Assembly: GCA_030407085.1 (NCBI GenBank)
Contig: CM059582.1
Coordinates: 17,217,501-17,281,500, forward strand
Direction: 5' to 3'
Source: Trichopria drosophilae
Lineage: Eukaryota; Arthropoda; Insecta; Hymenoptera; Diapriidae
DNA: 64,000 bases
In this document: positions 14,301 to 25,086 of the stretch, piece after piece
Position numbering within the stretch: position 1 is the first letter of the stretch
Layout of the letters: each line of letters opens with the position of its first letter
The notes under the pieces: generated by a model
The model's database searches: none
The model's input: only the letters and a program-made list of their open reading frames with translations
What the model was told of the DNA's origin: nothing
Translations under genes and position numbers: made by a program

Positions 14301-15603
14301 TATACTCAGAAAATCAACAATCCGCAATGTTCCAATGTTTATACTTTAACTTTCAATTCTTCAGTTGTAAAATTTTTGGTGAATGATTATTTATTTTCAA
14401 GCAACAATTTTAGGTGATAATGAAAATGGCCAAACATACAAAGTAGGTATTATAAGGGGCTACTAAAGTATCTCGGTTGGAAATCAATTCCTAACCTAAA
14501 ATAATCCAATTAAACAGAAACAAAACATAATTATACCTGCTAATCTATTTTATGGTAATTTCATGCGTTTTTCAATAGATAAATCGAATATTTACACAAT
14601 ACATTCGGAATAAAATGTCAAAAATCACGCTAAAATCAATTTTCACGTGTAAATATAATGAGACTCTATTTAATTTGTATATTTTTTTACGTTAGGAATT
14701 AACGTTATCGATCGAGATCATTTATCTTCCTTATAAATACAACATAGAAACAGGATTAAACCAGCTTCTTAAGAAGAAAAGTCGATCACCAGCCGATTTT
14801 GAAACCTGGACCACGCTATACAAATCCAATGGTTATTGGAACCATGGAGAAAGGCAGTGGTTGTAATAATTAATAATACTAGATTCAACAACGTGCAAAA
14901 TTCTTATTACCTACCTGTATGTGACAATTAGAATTTAGAATATTGTAATTTACATCACACAATAACTATTATTACAACAACAAAATGTTTTCTTTTATCG
15001 TTTAATTATTTTTACTGCGTCTATTTTACTACTAGAAATATTTAAAGTGCCAATTTGAGTGAAAAACTGGGGTACATTCGAGGTTATGTAAGGTGGTGGA
15101 TGTTTAAGTGTTAGGAAACAGTAAACGGAAAAATGACATGGCCTTTAATCCCAAGATAGGTAATTTAAATATTTTGATAATTCCATGTTTTACTTTTGTA
15201 TAATGGTTCCATTAACTCTCTTCGCCTACATTATAACATTTGTCATTAAAAACTATTAATATTATAATAACTAAACTAAAAAGTTTATTTACGTTACACA
15301 ACTTTATTGGAAAAAGTCTACTTAATGTTCAAATCGGCCATTAGGCATACATTCGATTAAATTTAAAACACTTTCTAACCCGACAGAAATATTTATCATT
15401 CAAAATTATTCTACAATTTAGTATATAGTATGTATTTAAATATTCAACAGCGATTCGGTAATAAAAAATAGATTACCAACTTTTGTTTAAGAAATGTCAT
15501 AATGTACACAACAATTATAATACGATGACGAAAAAATCCCTCTTATTCGGAAAACTATTCATGCATGGTCTTATCTATATTAAAAACATTTTTCCTCTCA
15601 GCA

Positions 15604-15960
15604 GGCGTAAAATGGCCATTTTACGGGCGTGATGGCCATTTCAAGAGGCATGTATTAGATACGGATTTTTCTAAGTTATCATTAGTAAAAATAGCCAATT
15701 ACTCCTAATAGGATGATTTCCGCCCTTGGTACGAAAAGTACCATTTCTATACTGAATGTTTTCAATCCCTAGTAGTCCGCATGACAAGTTATAATGACAG
15801 CGTAAACTTCCTAACCTCAAATGCAAGAATCCTTTGTTGCATAGAATGGAAGTATTTTTAAAATGTACGAAATATGCGGTAGTATTTATGAGAGACCCAA
15901 GCTGCAAGCCGTAGTCACTGACTCTGGGGATGTAAAATGACGAATAAAATTGGAAATAGT
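15604..15960. repeat. GCGTAAAAT hairpin repeat with a perfect 20-bp palindrome
   Basis: CGTAAAATGGCCATTTTACG is perfectly self-complementary, followed by GGGCGTGATGGCCATTTC. About 320 bp further on, GATGTAAAATGACG and GTGTAAAATGA suggest the other side of a small element. No ORF of note between. Confidence 0.45.
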
Positions 15961-17237
15961 GTAAAATGAATTTTTTCTAAACTAGTGTTCTTTTAGTTGA
16001 TAATAATTGTACATACTTTCTATTACACTTAGTCATTTATATTTTCCTGTAAGCATGTTTTGGCATAATTATTAAAGGCTCCTACCTAAATTACGGTCTA
16101 AAATTGCATAATGTAATCATAGATGGATTTGTTTCAAAATATTTCCCCGGAATTGCTTGCCAAAACATATTAATGAATGGACAACACTATATAAGAAGTA
16201 ACAGAACAAATGTTGTAAAATTAGAAAAATGATGCAAACACACAGTTTATCATATTTTATTACAATATTACGTTTTCAACAGATATTTCTTACTACATAG
16301 GTATACATTTAAATAAACATTGTTTTAGTGGCTTACAAAACGCCAGACAAAATGTACAATTTTATCATAAATCTCGAAAAGTATGAAACGGCTCTATTGT
16401 TACCAGTAAGCATTCTGGAACAAGCGGTGTAACTCCAAATTACATTTTCATGATACTTTTCTCTGAGCAGTACACAATAGAAAATCTAGCCGGAACTTTC
16501 ATTGCTAACCATTATAATATTGCTACTGAACTTGCTGCTGACTCCCACGATACATATTATTATTCATATCATGTTTCGTTTGAAAACATAAAGTAATCTT
16601 CTAGAATCGTTATAATTGTATCATATTAAATTTTGTTTGCTATTGATAAAAATATAATAGCTTATATATCAGACTGCTTGTCTTGTTCATAGACTTGTTT
16701 AAGGAGTTATTACAAAGACTATATTTTGTAAAGTGTAGTCACTCAAACAGTTTAGAAAGTACACTTTCTGGTATTCTTTTTCTGTTTATGGACAAGCGGT
16801 GATTTCGTTATGCATAATATACCATTGCAATAGAAAATATAAAACTTTGCGGACGAATTACCATTGTGACATGTCAATACCTTTGCTATCAATATATTGA
16901 CAGATGTTTAAAAGAAAGGATTCATAAAAATGTAATTATTGGTTGAAAGCGGTTTTTGAACGATTTATTTAATAAAATCATAAAATAGTTAGATCGATTA
17001 ATCTAAGATTGTACTAGCTTCAAGTAAGAATGCTGGATATGTGTTTGAAAACTTAAAATAATCATATTCAAATATAGAGTCGAAATAATTTTTATAATGT
17101 CATCATTGATGGTCATTTTTAATTTTGAAAAGTACCGTAAGATTGATCAAAGCATTCAAAACTTTTTTGATTTGGAACAAAACATTCATTAGTAGAAAAC
17201 AATGCGGTACCAATGATTATTACATCTTCAACAGTAT

Positions 17238-17353
17238 ACTGGTAGAAATTTGTCCATTTTTTCTTAGACTGGCCACTTCTCCTATACCTTTACAATGGTA
17301 AATGAGAATGTTATACAAGATTTGTACAAAAAATGTTTTCATTTCTACCAGGC
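17238..17353. mobile_element. Short MITE, about 115 bp, CTGGTAGAAAT inverted ends
   Basis: Left CTGGTAGAAATTTGTCCATT and the reverse complement of the right end, CCTGGTAGAAATGAAAACAT, pair over most of about 25 bp, and both run into T-rich sequence. The terminal word GGTAGAAAT is shared with the ends of the 24.1-25.1 kb element, so the two may be moved by the same transposase. Confidence 0.6.
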
Positions 17354-17879
17354 TATGTATATTTCTATAATAATATATCTCACAGAGGTTAGAATAATTT
17401 AAGACCTAAACAAAAATCGTATTATAATGATTTCTAAGTACACATTTTGCAAAAGTCTGGAACCGTTTTATTGTTTATCATTTTCTTTTTATGAAACAAG
17501 CGTATGAAATACAAATCAAAACTAGCGTTGGCGTGGTACCTCGCTCGCTTCGCTCGCTTAGAAACTTCGCCCTGTGACGAGTTTGTTATTCCTTAATACT
17601 CGTTCGATTACTAACAGCTTATAGTTATAATATAAAACGACTTCGTATTGTAGTTTTTTTGAGTGAAAATTTGCACTTACGAGAACATTCCCAATGTAAC
17701 ATAACCAGCGACTGGAAGAAAGAGTGGCGCTTATGAGAACCTTCCTTATGTAACTTAGGTAGGAAACAAGGGGATCAGTGGAGGGGGTTCCTTAAATTTG
17801 TAACACGTGAAAATGTGTATTTTCAAAACTTCGATCCTCACCATATGTTAGCCGAAATATTAATAAATAACATTTTTAA

Positions 17880-17950
17880 CTCTCCGGGCGCAAAGCTCGA
17901 TTTCGCGCCCGAGAGCAAAACCTTCAGGCTCGAATTATCGAGCTCCACGC
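17880..17950. repeat. Dispersed repeat R1, 5' fragment
   Basis: CTCCGGGCGCAAAGCTCGAT followed by TTCGCGCCCGAG and CTCGAATTATCGAGCTC aligns with the first ~70 bp of R1. The remainder is absent. Confidence 0.55.
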
Positions 17951-20900
17951 CCCTATTATTATAAAATTTTGTTTCAGTTGTTTCAGTGTCGACGTAGTTA
18001 TATCCCTATCATTGAAGAAAAACTATAGGGTAATTTTTTTGCCGAGGTGACATAAATGACAGTCCAGATTGTTATGACCAACTTTTCTTATCCCCTGTCT
18101 AATTTGTCTATAATAAAATAAGTATTCACGGCAATAATTATGTAGCCCAACATACAAACGGTGATGAAGAATAAAATTGATTCTGAACGTGAAAATCCCG
18201 GTTGCCATCTGTGATTAGTCTGTGAATTATTACTATAAAGAAATTAAAATACGTCTATGTATAAGGTAATTTTATAGAATCTACTTTCCGTAAAAGCACC
18301 ATGACTTCTTTTGAGAAAAATTGAGTTATCCCTATCAATTCCAAACTTTTATAAACATGAATTTCCTTTCCAAAAATTACCTATATTTTGAAATGGTTGC
18401 TACAATTCTATTTTTTAGGACCCGAGTCGTGCCTGTATGTAGTCATGAATACAAACCTTAGATGTACAAGGACAAAAATGAAAAAAGACTGGATGGAATC
18501 CTGGCAAAGTTTCCCTGGCCACAATCATCCCAAAAGGCCTATACGCTGACAAGTGATATTTTCGAATCTTTTTTTAAAAACTATAACCATGTGTAAAAAC
18601 AAAATTTAAAAAAAGATATCGTCTTTTACTTTTGCATTTGGTGAAAAATCTAATGATTGAATTGAAAAATTAATATACTTGCTTGGGAATGATAGAAGAA
18701 ATAGATATTTTTTCTTACAAAATACAAGTGTGGGAAAGTATATTGTAAAAATGCCAATCAAGGGTTTAGTGATTAAGGTGAAATTACTTAATTTTTTATT
18801 AATAACACTTATCAATTACTTTTATGACATACTACGTTAATGAAGCAATAAGTTTCACTGTCTCGCATTTACTTAATGTATGGAGACTTTCGGATGAAAA
18901 TACAGTTCACAACTACCAAGAATTACTGTAGTAACCATTACGAAATTGTCCTCAGGGTCTAAGGGAGGAAACGTATAACCCGGTATCAAGGTATCATGGT
19001 AAGCCGACGAGGAAATTGAACAGTACATTAAGCACAATTTTTGCGACGAATTCTACTGGCTGGTACATCCAGTACATAAATATGTGCACCTAGGTACATC
19101 CACAAGCTGGCGTTATATAGACTTGCAAGAAGGTACACGTATGCTCGCTGAGACCGCAGCGTACAGCATAATAGGGAGGTAGGATGGAAGCTGGGGAGCT
19201 GGGGTTGGGGCTTCGAAGACGAAGAGGGTCGATGAGGAAGGTCTTGTGGGATTCTTAATGGCGAAAGGCCTCCGAGGTAACACTAGGGCTATTAAACACA
19301 CGCTGCGCGAGTGAACGTTTCACTTCGCCATCTCACTCCCCTCTTCACTCCTTCCCGTCCCTCTCGAATTTTACCCCATACCCTAGCGCCATTTTCTACC
19401 CCTAAGGTGTCCCGAAAGTTGCTGAAATAATTGATGCTGAAATCAGAGCCGTATATTAACGATGAATTCCTAAAGAAGGCGATGATGCACGCGTTTGCCC
19501 CGTAGAGAACGGTGTATAATAGGCGTGTGCGTTAACCCTCCGAAGTCTTCGCAAAATACGATTCCCCGTCGGGTCGGCGCCGCTAATGGGAAACTTGATT
19601 TTCCGGATTTCTTCCGGGCTCAAAGTAAAACTTTCGGATCGTAGGCGGTGTCTGGTATTCCCGCTACCGGAGTGCCTTTAAATGGGATTGTTCTTGCGTT
19701 GAATGAATTCCAAGTCAGAGACACTGATCGGCAATTTAAGCTAATTTTGGATTAAGAAGGGCTTGTGTTTAAGAGTACATAATTTTTTAATGGCGGTGTT
19801 ATGAAGATTCAAGATGACATTATTCTTTTCGCTCTTCTTAATAGAAAGTTCTGAACAGTTTGAAAACTCAGTGAAGGTAGCGTTTTATGAAGACCTCATC
19901 ATTTATTTCTTTATATTTAAATATATATTTTGTTGTCAGTTGTCCAGAGAAAGGCCCAATATGTTGAGGATGATCTATGGCCGTCTCAGCGTAACTACAA
20001 CTGAAAAGACCGATGATCAAACTTGGTACACTCACAATAGGTTTCTTCAACAATTGGAAACCAAATAGGGTAGTGGTTAGGGAACTACAAAAAATTGACA
20101 ACAAACACTGCCAAGATCCAACACAAGGTTCGTTTGTGAAGGCCCTCATAATGGTGACTGTTTGGTAGCAAACCCAAAATCGATCAATATGTGAGATTCA
20201 GTTTATCGCGGTCTATGAAGCAAATCCACCCTGTTACTACCCCAAGGACATCCTCAGGGTCTAAGGACACCTTAGAGAAGTTATCACACGAAAAGGAATA
20301 GATGATACCGGATAACAGAGTGATGGTACCGGATAACATCTAATGATAACCAGTACCGTGCAATGGGTGCTTTTCTACGTGGGAGTGTGGCTCAGCGAAA
20401 CAATGTAGCGGGAGAAGGAGAGGAAGATAGTATAGTATAACTTTAGAAGATAGTATAGTTTAACTAGTAGTACTAGTATAACTTTAGTCAAGGGGGTGTA
20501 TAACTTAGGATATGCATATAACGTTGGCCGTATAAGTTATAGAGGGGAATATTGTATTTATCTAGAATCGCACAAGGTACAAAAAACTATTGGTAGATAA
20601 CTACTGATACATATGTCGGTGCAAAATCGGTGCTAAATATTGAACTCAATTACATGCGATTAAATATAACATACATATTCTCTTTTATCTGTGTTTGCTG
20701 TTTTTGTATACTGAGCTTTTTCCTAATAAAACCTGAATATACCTAATATAAAGTACTTTTCAATTACTCTTCGTAGTCCAATCCTTCCTTAACTGCATTT
20801 CATTAGTCGCAATAACTGTCCTAAAGTAGTTAGACTAACTATGGATATAGTTTGTAAAATGCATTGTAGAAGTTAGTGTGACCAAAGTTAAAAAAAGGAT

Positions 20901-23460
20901 ATACGGGATCCATTTTACTACTAATCAATTACTACTACTAGATTTAACTACTACTAAATTAGTAAATTAAATAGATGAACCGGATATACTTAATTGTTCT
21001 ATTTAGCATTTTTCGGCCTCAAACGATATACGAATTGGTCAGATATAATTATGTCGGTATATTTACGAGTCTCATTGTATTTTTAAACTTTAAAATTCTG
21101 TATAATATTTTCACATTAGATGTAAACAATATTTCTTGATGTTCGATGCGTATTGTATATTGCTTTATAATATTCTGTAGATTTTTAATGGTGAAATACA
21201 TAAAAAATACGTTACATCGCATTTAAATATTTTGAACACATTTTCTCTCTCGTTCCGAAGTTCGGCGCTTTTTAAAGTTTCTCAATATTTGCTACGATTT
21301 TTCCCTTTAATAACCAATCTTGATACGATTCATTTTTTTATTTTATTTAATTCCTAAGACGTTAGTTTGGTGTATACTAAACTGGATTAGTTTTGTATTC
21401 AATTGTATTTAATAAGAAATCCTTAAGAAGAATTTAGATTTTAAACATTTAAACAAAATTTGTTAGCGGTTTTTTTCTATCCATGTTTACTTAACTCCAA
21501 AAATGGTATTTAAAAAAGTTTAATTTTCTTATACCTGAGAAAAATCGACAAAAAATAGATCCCGAAAATATATGATTACTGGTAAGTATTTTTCTAATAA
21601 GTATAGTTCAGGTAACTTTCTCTAAAATTACGTTTTACCTCAAAGGCACAATTCCCAAAAAAGTTCAGTCACATCAAAAGTAGGTGGAAAAATAACTTTC
21701 GGATTAAGGTCAGAGTGTTTTCTCAGAGCAATTCACGAAGTCCATTACATTTTGATAATTTTTCTAGAACTTGGCGAGGCAAGGCTGATAAGTAATTTCT
21801 AGGATTTTTTAAATATATATTTTGACACATTTAGAAACGTCATTTTAGGTTATTAATCTAAAACTAATGTTAGCTGGAAATACTTCAGCATTGAAGTAAC
21901 GAATGAATATCGATTGCTCAATCATTAAGACAAATCCTAAATATAACATACCTTTCTGTAAGAAGCGTCTAACAATATTAGTGAATAATATTTGATAAAA
22001 GTTAATCAATTATTTTAGTTGAATATCGAAGAAAGTGTTTTTTCTGTATCAAAACACCGAGTTATAAAAGAAATTGTCTTTGGTTTTTATTGGCTGGTTA
22101 ATAATAAAACAGTTTCTCCCCGTAAACTGAATTCGAAGTTAAGGATCAGAAATTCTATTCTCATGATTGGCGACGTCTTTTTCAACCGATTCCCGAAATG
22201 GCAACCTTTTTGCAGGTCTGAATACTTATAAATATTTCGATGAAGTGGAATAGAACGGGGTTGGTAGATATATTCCGCGCGCCTTACGTAGGTTAATGGT
22301 CCTAAGTTAATATTGGATTGCATTTTTAGTAAAATTCTCAAAGCATGCGTCTTAAGTTCGTTAATGATTTACCTGTGAGTCTATAAATCTACCTCATAAT
22401 CTGTCATATGTGAATTCTTAGTAAGCGAATGGTTTTATAAATAAAAAGTAGGGATTGAAAATAAACGCTTTTGTAGATACCCCCAGAATTAACTGGAATG
22501 AAAAATAAATTTACTTTTATATTAAGAATGAGCAAATATGTAATATTTGCAGAGATGCACTGCAATGCGAGGAAATTTATTTTTTGTTAAAATAATCTTT
22601 AGAGATTGACATTTATTCGATTAATTTCGAAAGATTGATAACTGTCAGTATCATGGTGTCATTTGTGGAATATTGACTCTACTATTTAATATTTAATAAA
22701 TTAAATAAACTTTAAGACCACTGAACTTTCTTGGTCTTTCTAGAACTTATTGCAGTATTATATTAAAATAACATTTTACTAATAGAATTATGGTACTCTA
22801 TTTTCCATATTAAGCAGCTATGTTAATAAAACCCTAAATTTTTTATCGAATATTAATTTGATGATAATTAATTTTTGCAAAGATTACAATAACAAAAAAA
22901 CTGCAAAAGAAGAATTTAATTTGGTGAGGCTGCATTTTTTATGTTCATTTGTTAAATATAAAGTATAAGCATTGACGCTTATAATACATAAATAGTATGC
23001 ACATAATTAAATTTTACTTATTTCCAAGTCTAGTAAGATCAAGCATTTTGACATGTTTAGTGCGAAATAAACGATTTTTTATTTATATTATTTATAACAT
23101 ATTTACACTATTTAATAAAAAAATTTGTTGTTATTCTTTATATGCTACATTTAGCATATTTTACCTCATTGGTTTCTTTTCTTTAATTTAAACATTTTTA
23201 GAAATACTACTTAAATGATTATTAAGAATTAGATTAATTTCGTGGTATGTACGGTCCTTTTACTTAAATAAACAAATAATAAATCATAAATCATAAATCA
23301 AATACATGGGTTGACGATTGCAACCACTAAGTATGTCCTAAAGTAAACTTAAGTGAGCATTGCCGGGATTTGTAGTATAACCGCTCAGACCTTTTGATTT
23401 TACTGTTCGGAATATAAGGAATTTTAATGATTTGACTATTAATAGGTTCTGTGTCCCTCT
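17951..23460. other. Non-coding AT-rich DNA
   Basis: No gene supported. Small repeated words: GTCCTCAGGGTCTAAGG at 18951 and CATCCTCAGGGTCTAAGG at 20248, each followed by related ACCGGATAAC/ACCCGGTATC sequence, suggesting two copies of a short dispersed repeat. ATAGTATAACTTTAG repeats at 20428-20485. Confidence 0.4.
19280..19720. other. GC-rich island
   Basis: GC-rich stretch including CACGCTGCGCGAGTGAACG, CCCCGTCGGGTCGGCGCCG and CCCGCTACCGGAGTG. No coding frame is supported. Possibly regulatory. Confidence 0.3.
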
Positions 23461-23496
23461 AGCGGTGATACAGGGAACAATTGTCTATTTTAGAAA

Positions 23497-23572
23497 ATAT
23501 ACGTTTCGTCCCAGTTTTTTCACGTGGACTCGTCAGTAAGACCGTGAAAAAACCTGTCTTATGCGTATATCC
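23497..23572 (-). ncRNA. Hammerhead ribozyme fold (type I-like arrangement)
   Basis: Read on the minus strand: stem III 5' strand ATATACG (23570-23564, extendable by two G-T pairs); a two-base linker CA (23563-23562); stem I TAAGAC/GTCTTA (23561-23556 with 23542-23537); core CTGACGA (23536-23530); stem II GTCC/GGAC (23529-23526 with 23511-23508); GAAA (23507-23504); stem III 3' strand CGTATAT. Order and spacing match the hammerhead consensus (CUGANGA, GAAA, two nucleotides before stem I). Position 16.1 is C where U is expected (GCA rather than GUH), so self-cleavage may be weak or lost in this copy. The stem I and stem II loops contain complementary 10-mers (TTTTTTCACG/CGTGAAAAAA). An inverted core copy lies at 23731-23768. 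Confidence 0.7.
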
Positions 23573-23730
23573 GGTTTTATTTATAAGAGATATTTTAAAA
23601 TTAATCTAGCAGAGGAGGAATGCTAGAAAAATTTGAAAAGATATCTATGCATGATAATGGTAACGTGATTTCGTTACACACTGCAGTAGATATGAGGATA
23701 CCTTATCAAAATATAATATTCGTTGCGAAA

Positions 23731-23768
23731 TCTTACTGACGAGTCCACGTGAAAAAACTGGGACGAAA
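23731..23768 (+). ncRNA. Second, inverted copy of the hammerhead core
   Basis: These 38 nt are identical to minus-strand 23541-23504 and contain CTGACGA, stem II GTCC/GGAC and GAAA. The flanks differ. A six-pair stem III (CTGCAG at 23681-23686 with CTGTAG) followed by TA is conceivable but needs one extra A after GAAA, and stem I is weak. I treat it as a degenerate partner. The two copies make a 38-bp inverted repeat with a 189-bp spacer. Confidence 0.55.
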
Positions 23769-24424
23769 ACTGTAGCTTCTTATATGTATAGATTACCTTT
23801 GTAACTACACCGCTTTCTTTTAATCGATAAAAATGACATTCTTTATGAACAATTTAAGATCGATATTTATCCGAAAATATATTAAAAAATTTCAATTGTT
23901 TTTTATAATTATTGCCAATTTGCGAATTAAAAAAATATCCTGTAGGGTTCTATAGGTGACTAATTATTTATATAAAAAAAAAACAATCTTTTTTCTCTAA
24001 ATGCGACGTAAGTTCTGAAATCGTTTGTGTCATTTTCGAAAAAAATGATTTAAAAAAAGTAGCGTCACGATCGGAAATTTGTATCAAAATTGTTATACAA
24101 ATCTGTGTGCATTCCTCAACGTTTGAATAATTCCCAAGTAGAAACATGTAAGAAAAACCCATCTTCATGGTAGTGTCGTAGTACTGTCTGCAGAAGTTTC
24201 AGTAACGACTGCCAGTACTGACTGCCGATATCGCGACAACATTACCTTCCAATACTGATTTGTACTGATTGTCGGTCTTTATACAGTCTGTAAAAACCCA
24301 AGTTAAAAAAAATATAACGAATTATTATAAATATTTTAATTTTAATTTTAATATTGTTTATGTATAGTTAGATATATTATACAGAATATAGTTACACAAT
24401 TTCGCTAGCAAATAAATTGATGAA

Positions 24425-24512
24425 TCCGAGGAAAATCAATCCCGAAAGAGGATCGAACCCGCATCACCCTCTTACTACGCTGACGCCTAAAAAACTACAA
24501 TACTCCCATATA
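24425..24512 (-). repeat. tRNA-like (SINE-type) remnant with a pol III B-box
   Basis: The minus strand carries GCGGGTTCGATCCTC, close to the pol III B-box, preceded by TTAGGCGTCAGCGTAGT at roughly the expected distance. The T-stem and acceptor stem do not pair well, so it is not a functional tRNA. It lies inside the 24.1-25.1 kb element, probably as a nested insertion. Confidence 0.35.
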
Positions 24513-24740
24513 GATATTACGACGAGAACAATAGTAATGTATACTCAACTGTAGAAGACTTGTATTGATAAATGAGGGTTTACTCAACAACATTTATTGT
24601 TTAAAAATAAATATAATAAATAAGTACAGACGTACTCCGATAGTCAGACATTATTTCTTGCCGATGATACAAACTGCCAGTCAGTATCAGATTAGCACTG
24701 ATTTGCTACGTCAGTCAGCACTGATTTTATACGGAATGTC

Positions 24741-25050
24741 GTACTGGTTACCTGTACTGGGTTATAACTGCCGTACTTCGATGAGTCGGACGTTTAAGTT
24801 ATTTCTTACTGATACAAATACTGGCAGCCAGTATCGTGTCAGTACTAATTTACACCAAAATACTCGTTTAATATCAAATATAGTACTGGTCACACATACT
24901 GGACCAGTATTTTGGCGGTATTATTGACAGTACCGATTTATTATCGCAAATAGTACTGGTTGCCAGTATTGGATCAGTAGTTGGCCGTTTTATTTCCAGC
25001 ACTGATTCCTTTTCATTAATTGGCACTAGTTGCCAGTACTGGGCTAGTAT
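24741..25050. repeat. Degenerate ~70-bp tandem repeat
   Basis: TAGTACTGGT starts at 24881 and again at 24951, and TGGCACTAGT at 25021, giving exact 70-bp spacing. Each unit continues with a CCAGTAYTGGRYCAGTA-like block and a CACTGATT/TACCGATTTATT block. Older units (24741, about 24808) are recognisable with small length changes. Confidence 0.65.
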
Positions 25051-25086
25051 CTTTACGGGGTTTTACTCCGCCCATTTCTACCTGGG

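Larger units (their letters stand above)
13321..17237. other. Non-coding AT-rich DNA
   Basis: Holds the hairpin repeats at 14.06-14.3 and 15.6 kb. Otherwise I see no coding or RNA signal. Confidence 0.4.
24133..25086. mobile_element. Inverted-terminal element with CCCARGTAGAAA ends and internal repeats
   Basis: The left end starts CCCAAGTAGAAACATG and the reverse complement of the right end starts CCCAGGTAGAAATGGG. Both continue through AAAACCC to a CAGTACTG-type motif, so they form imperfect terminal inverted repeats. The interior is rich in CAGTACTGG-like words and carries a ~70-bp tandem repeat near the right end and a tRNA-like patch (24425-24510). No transposase is seen and no clear target duplication. 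Confidence 0.6.
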
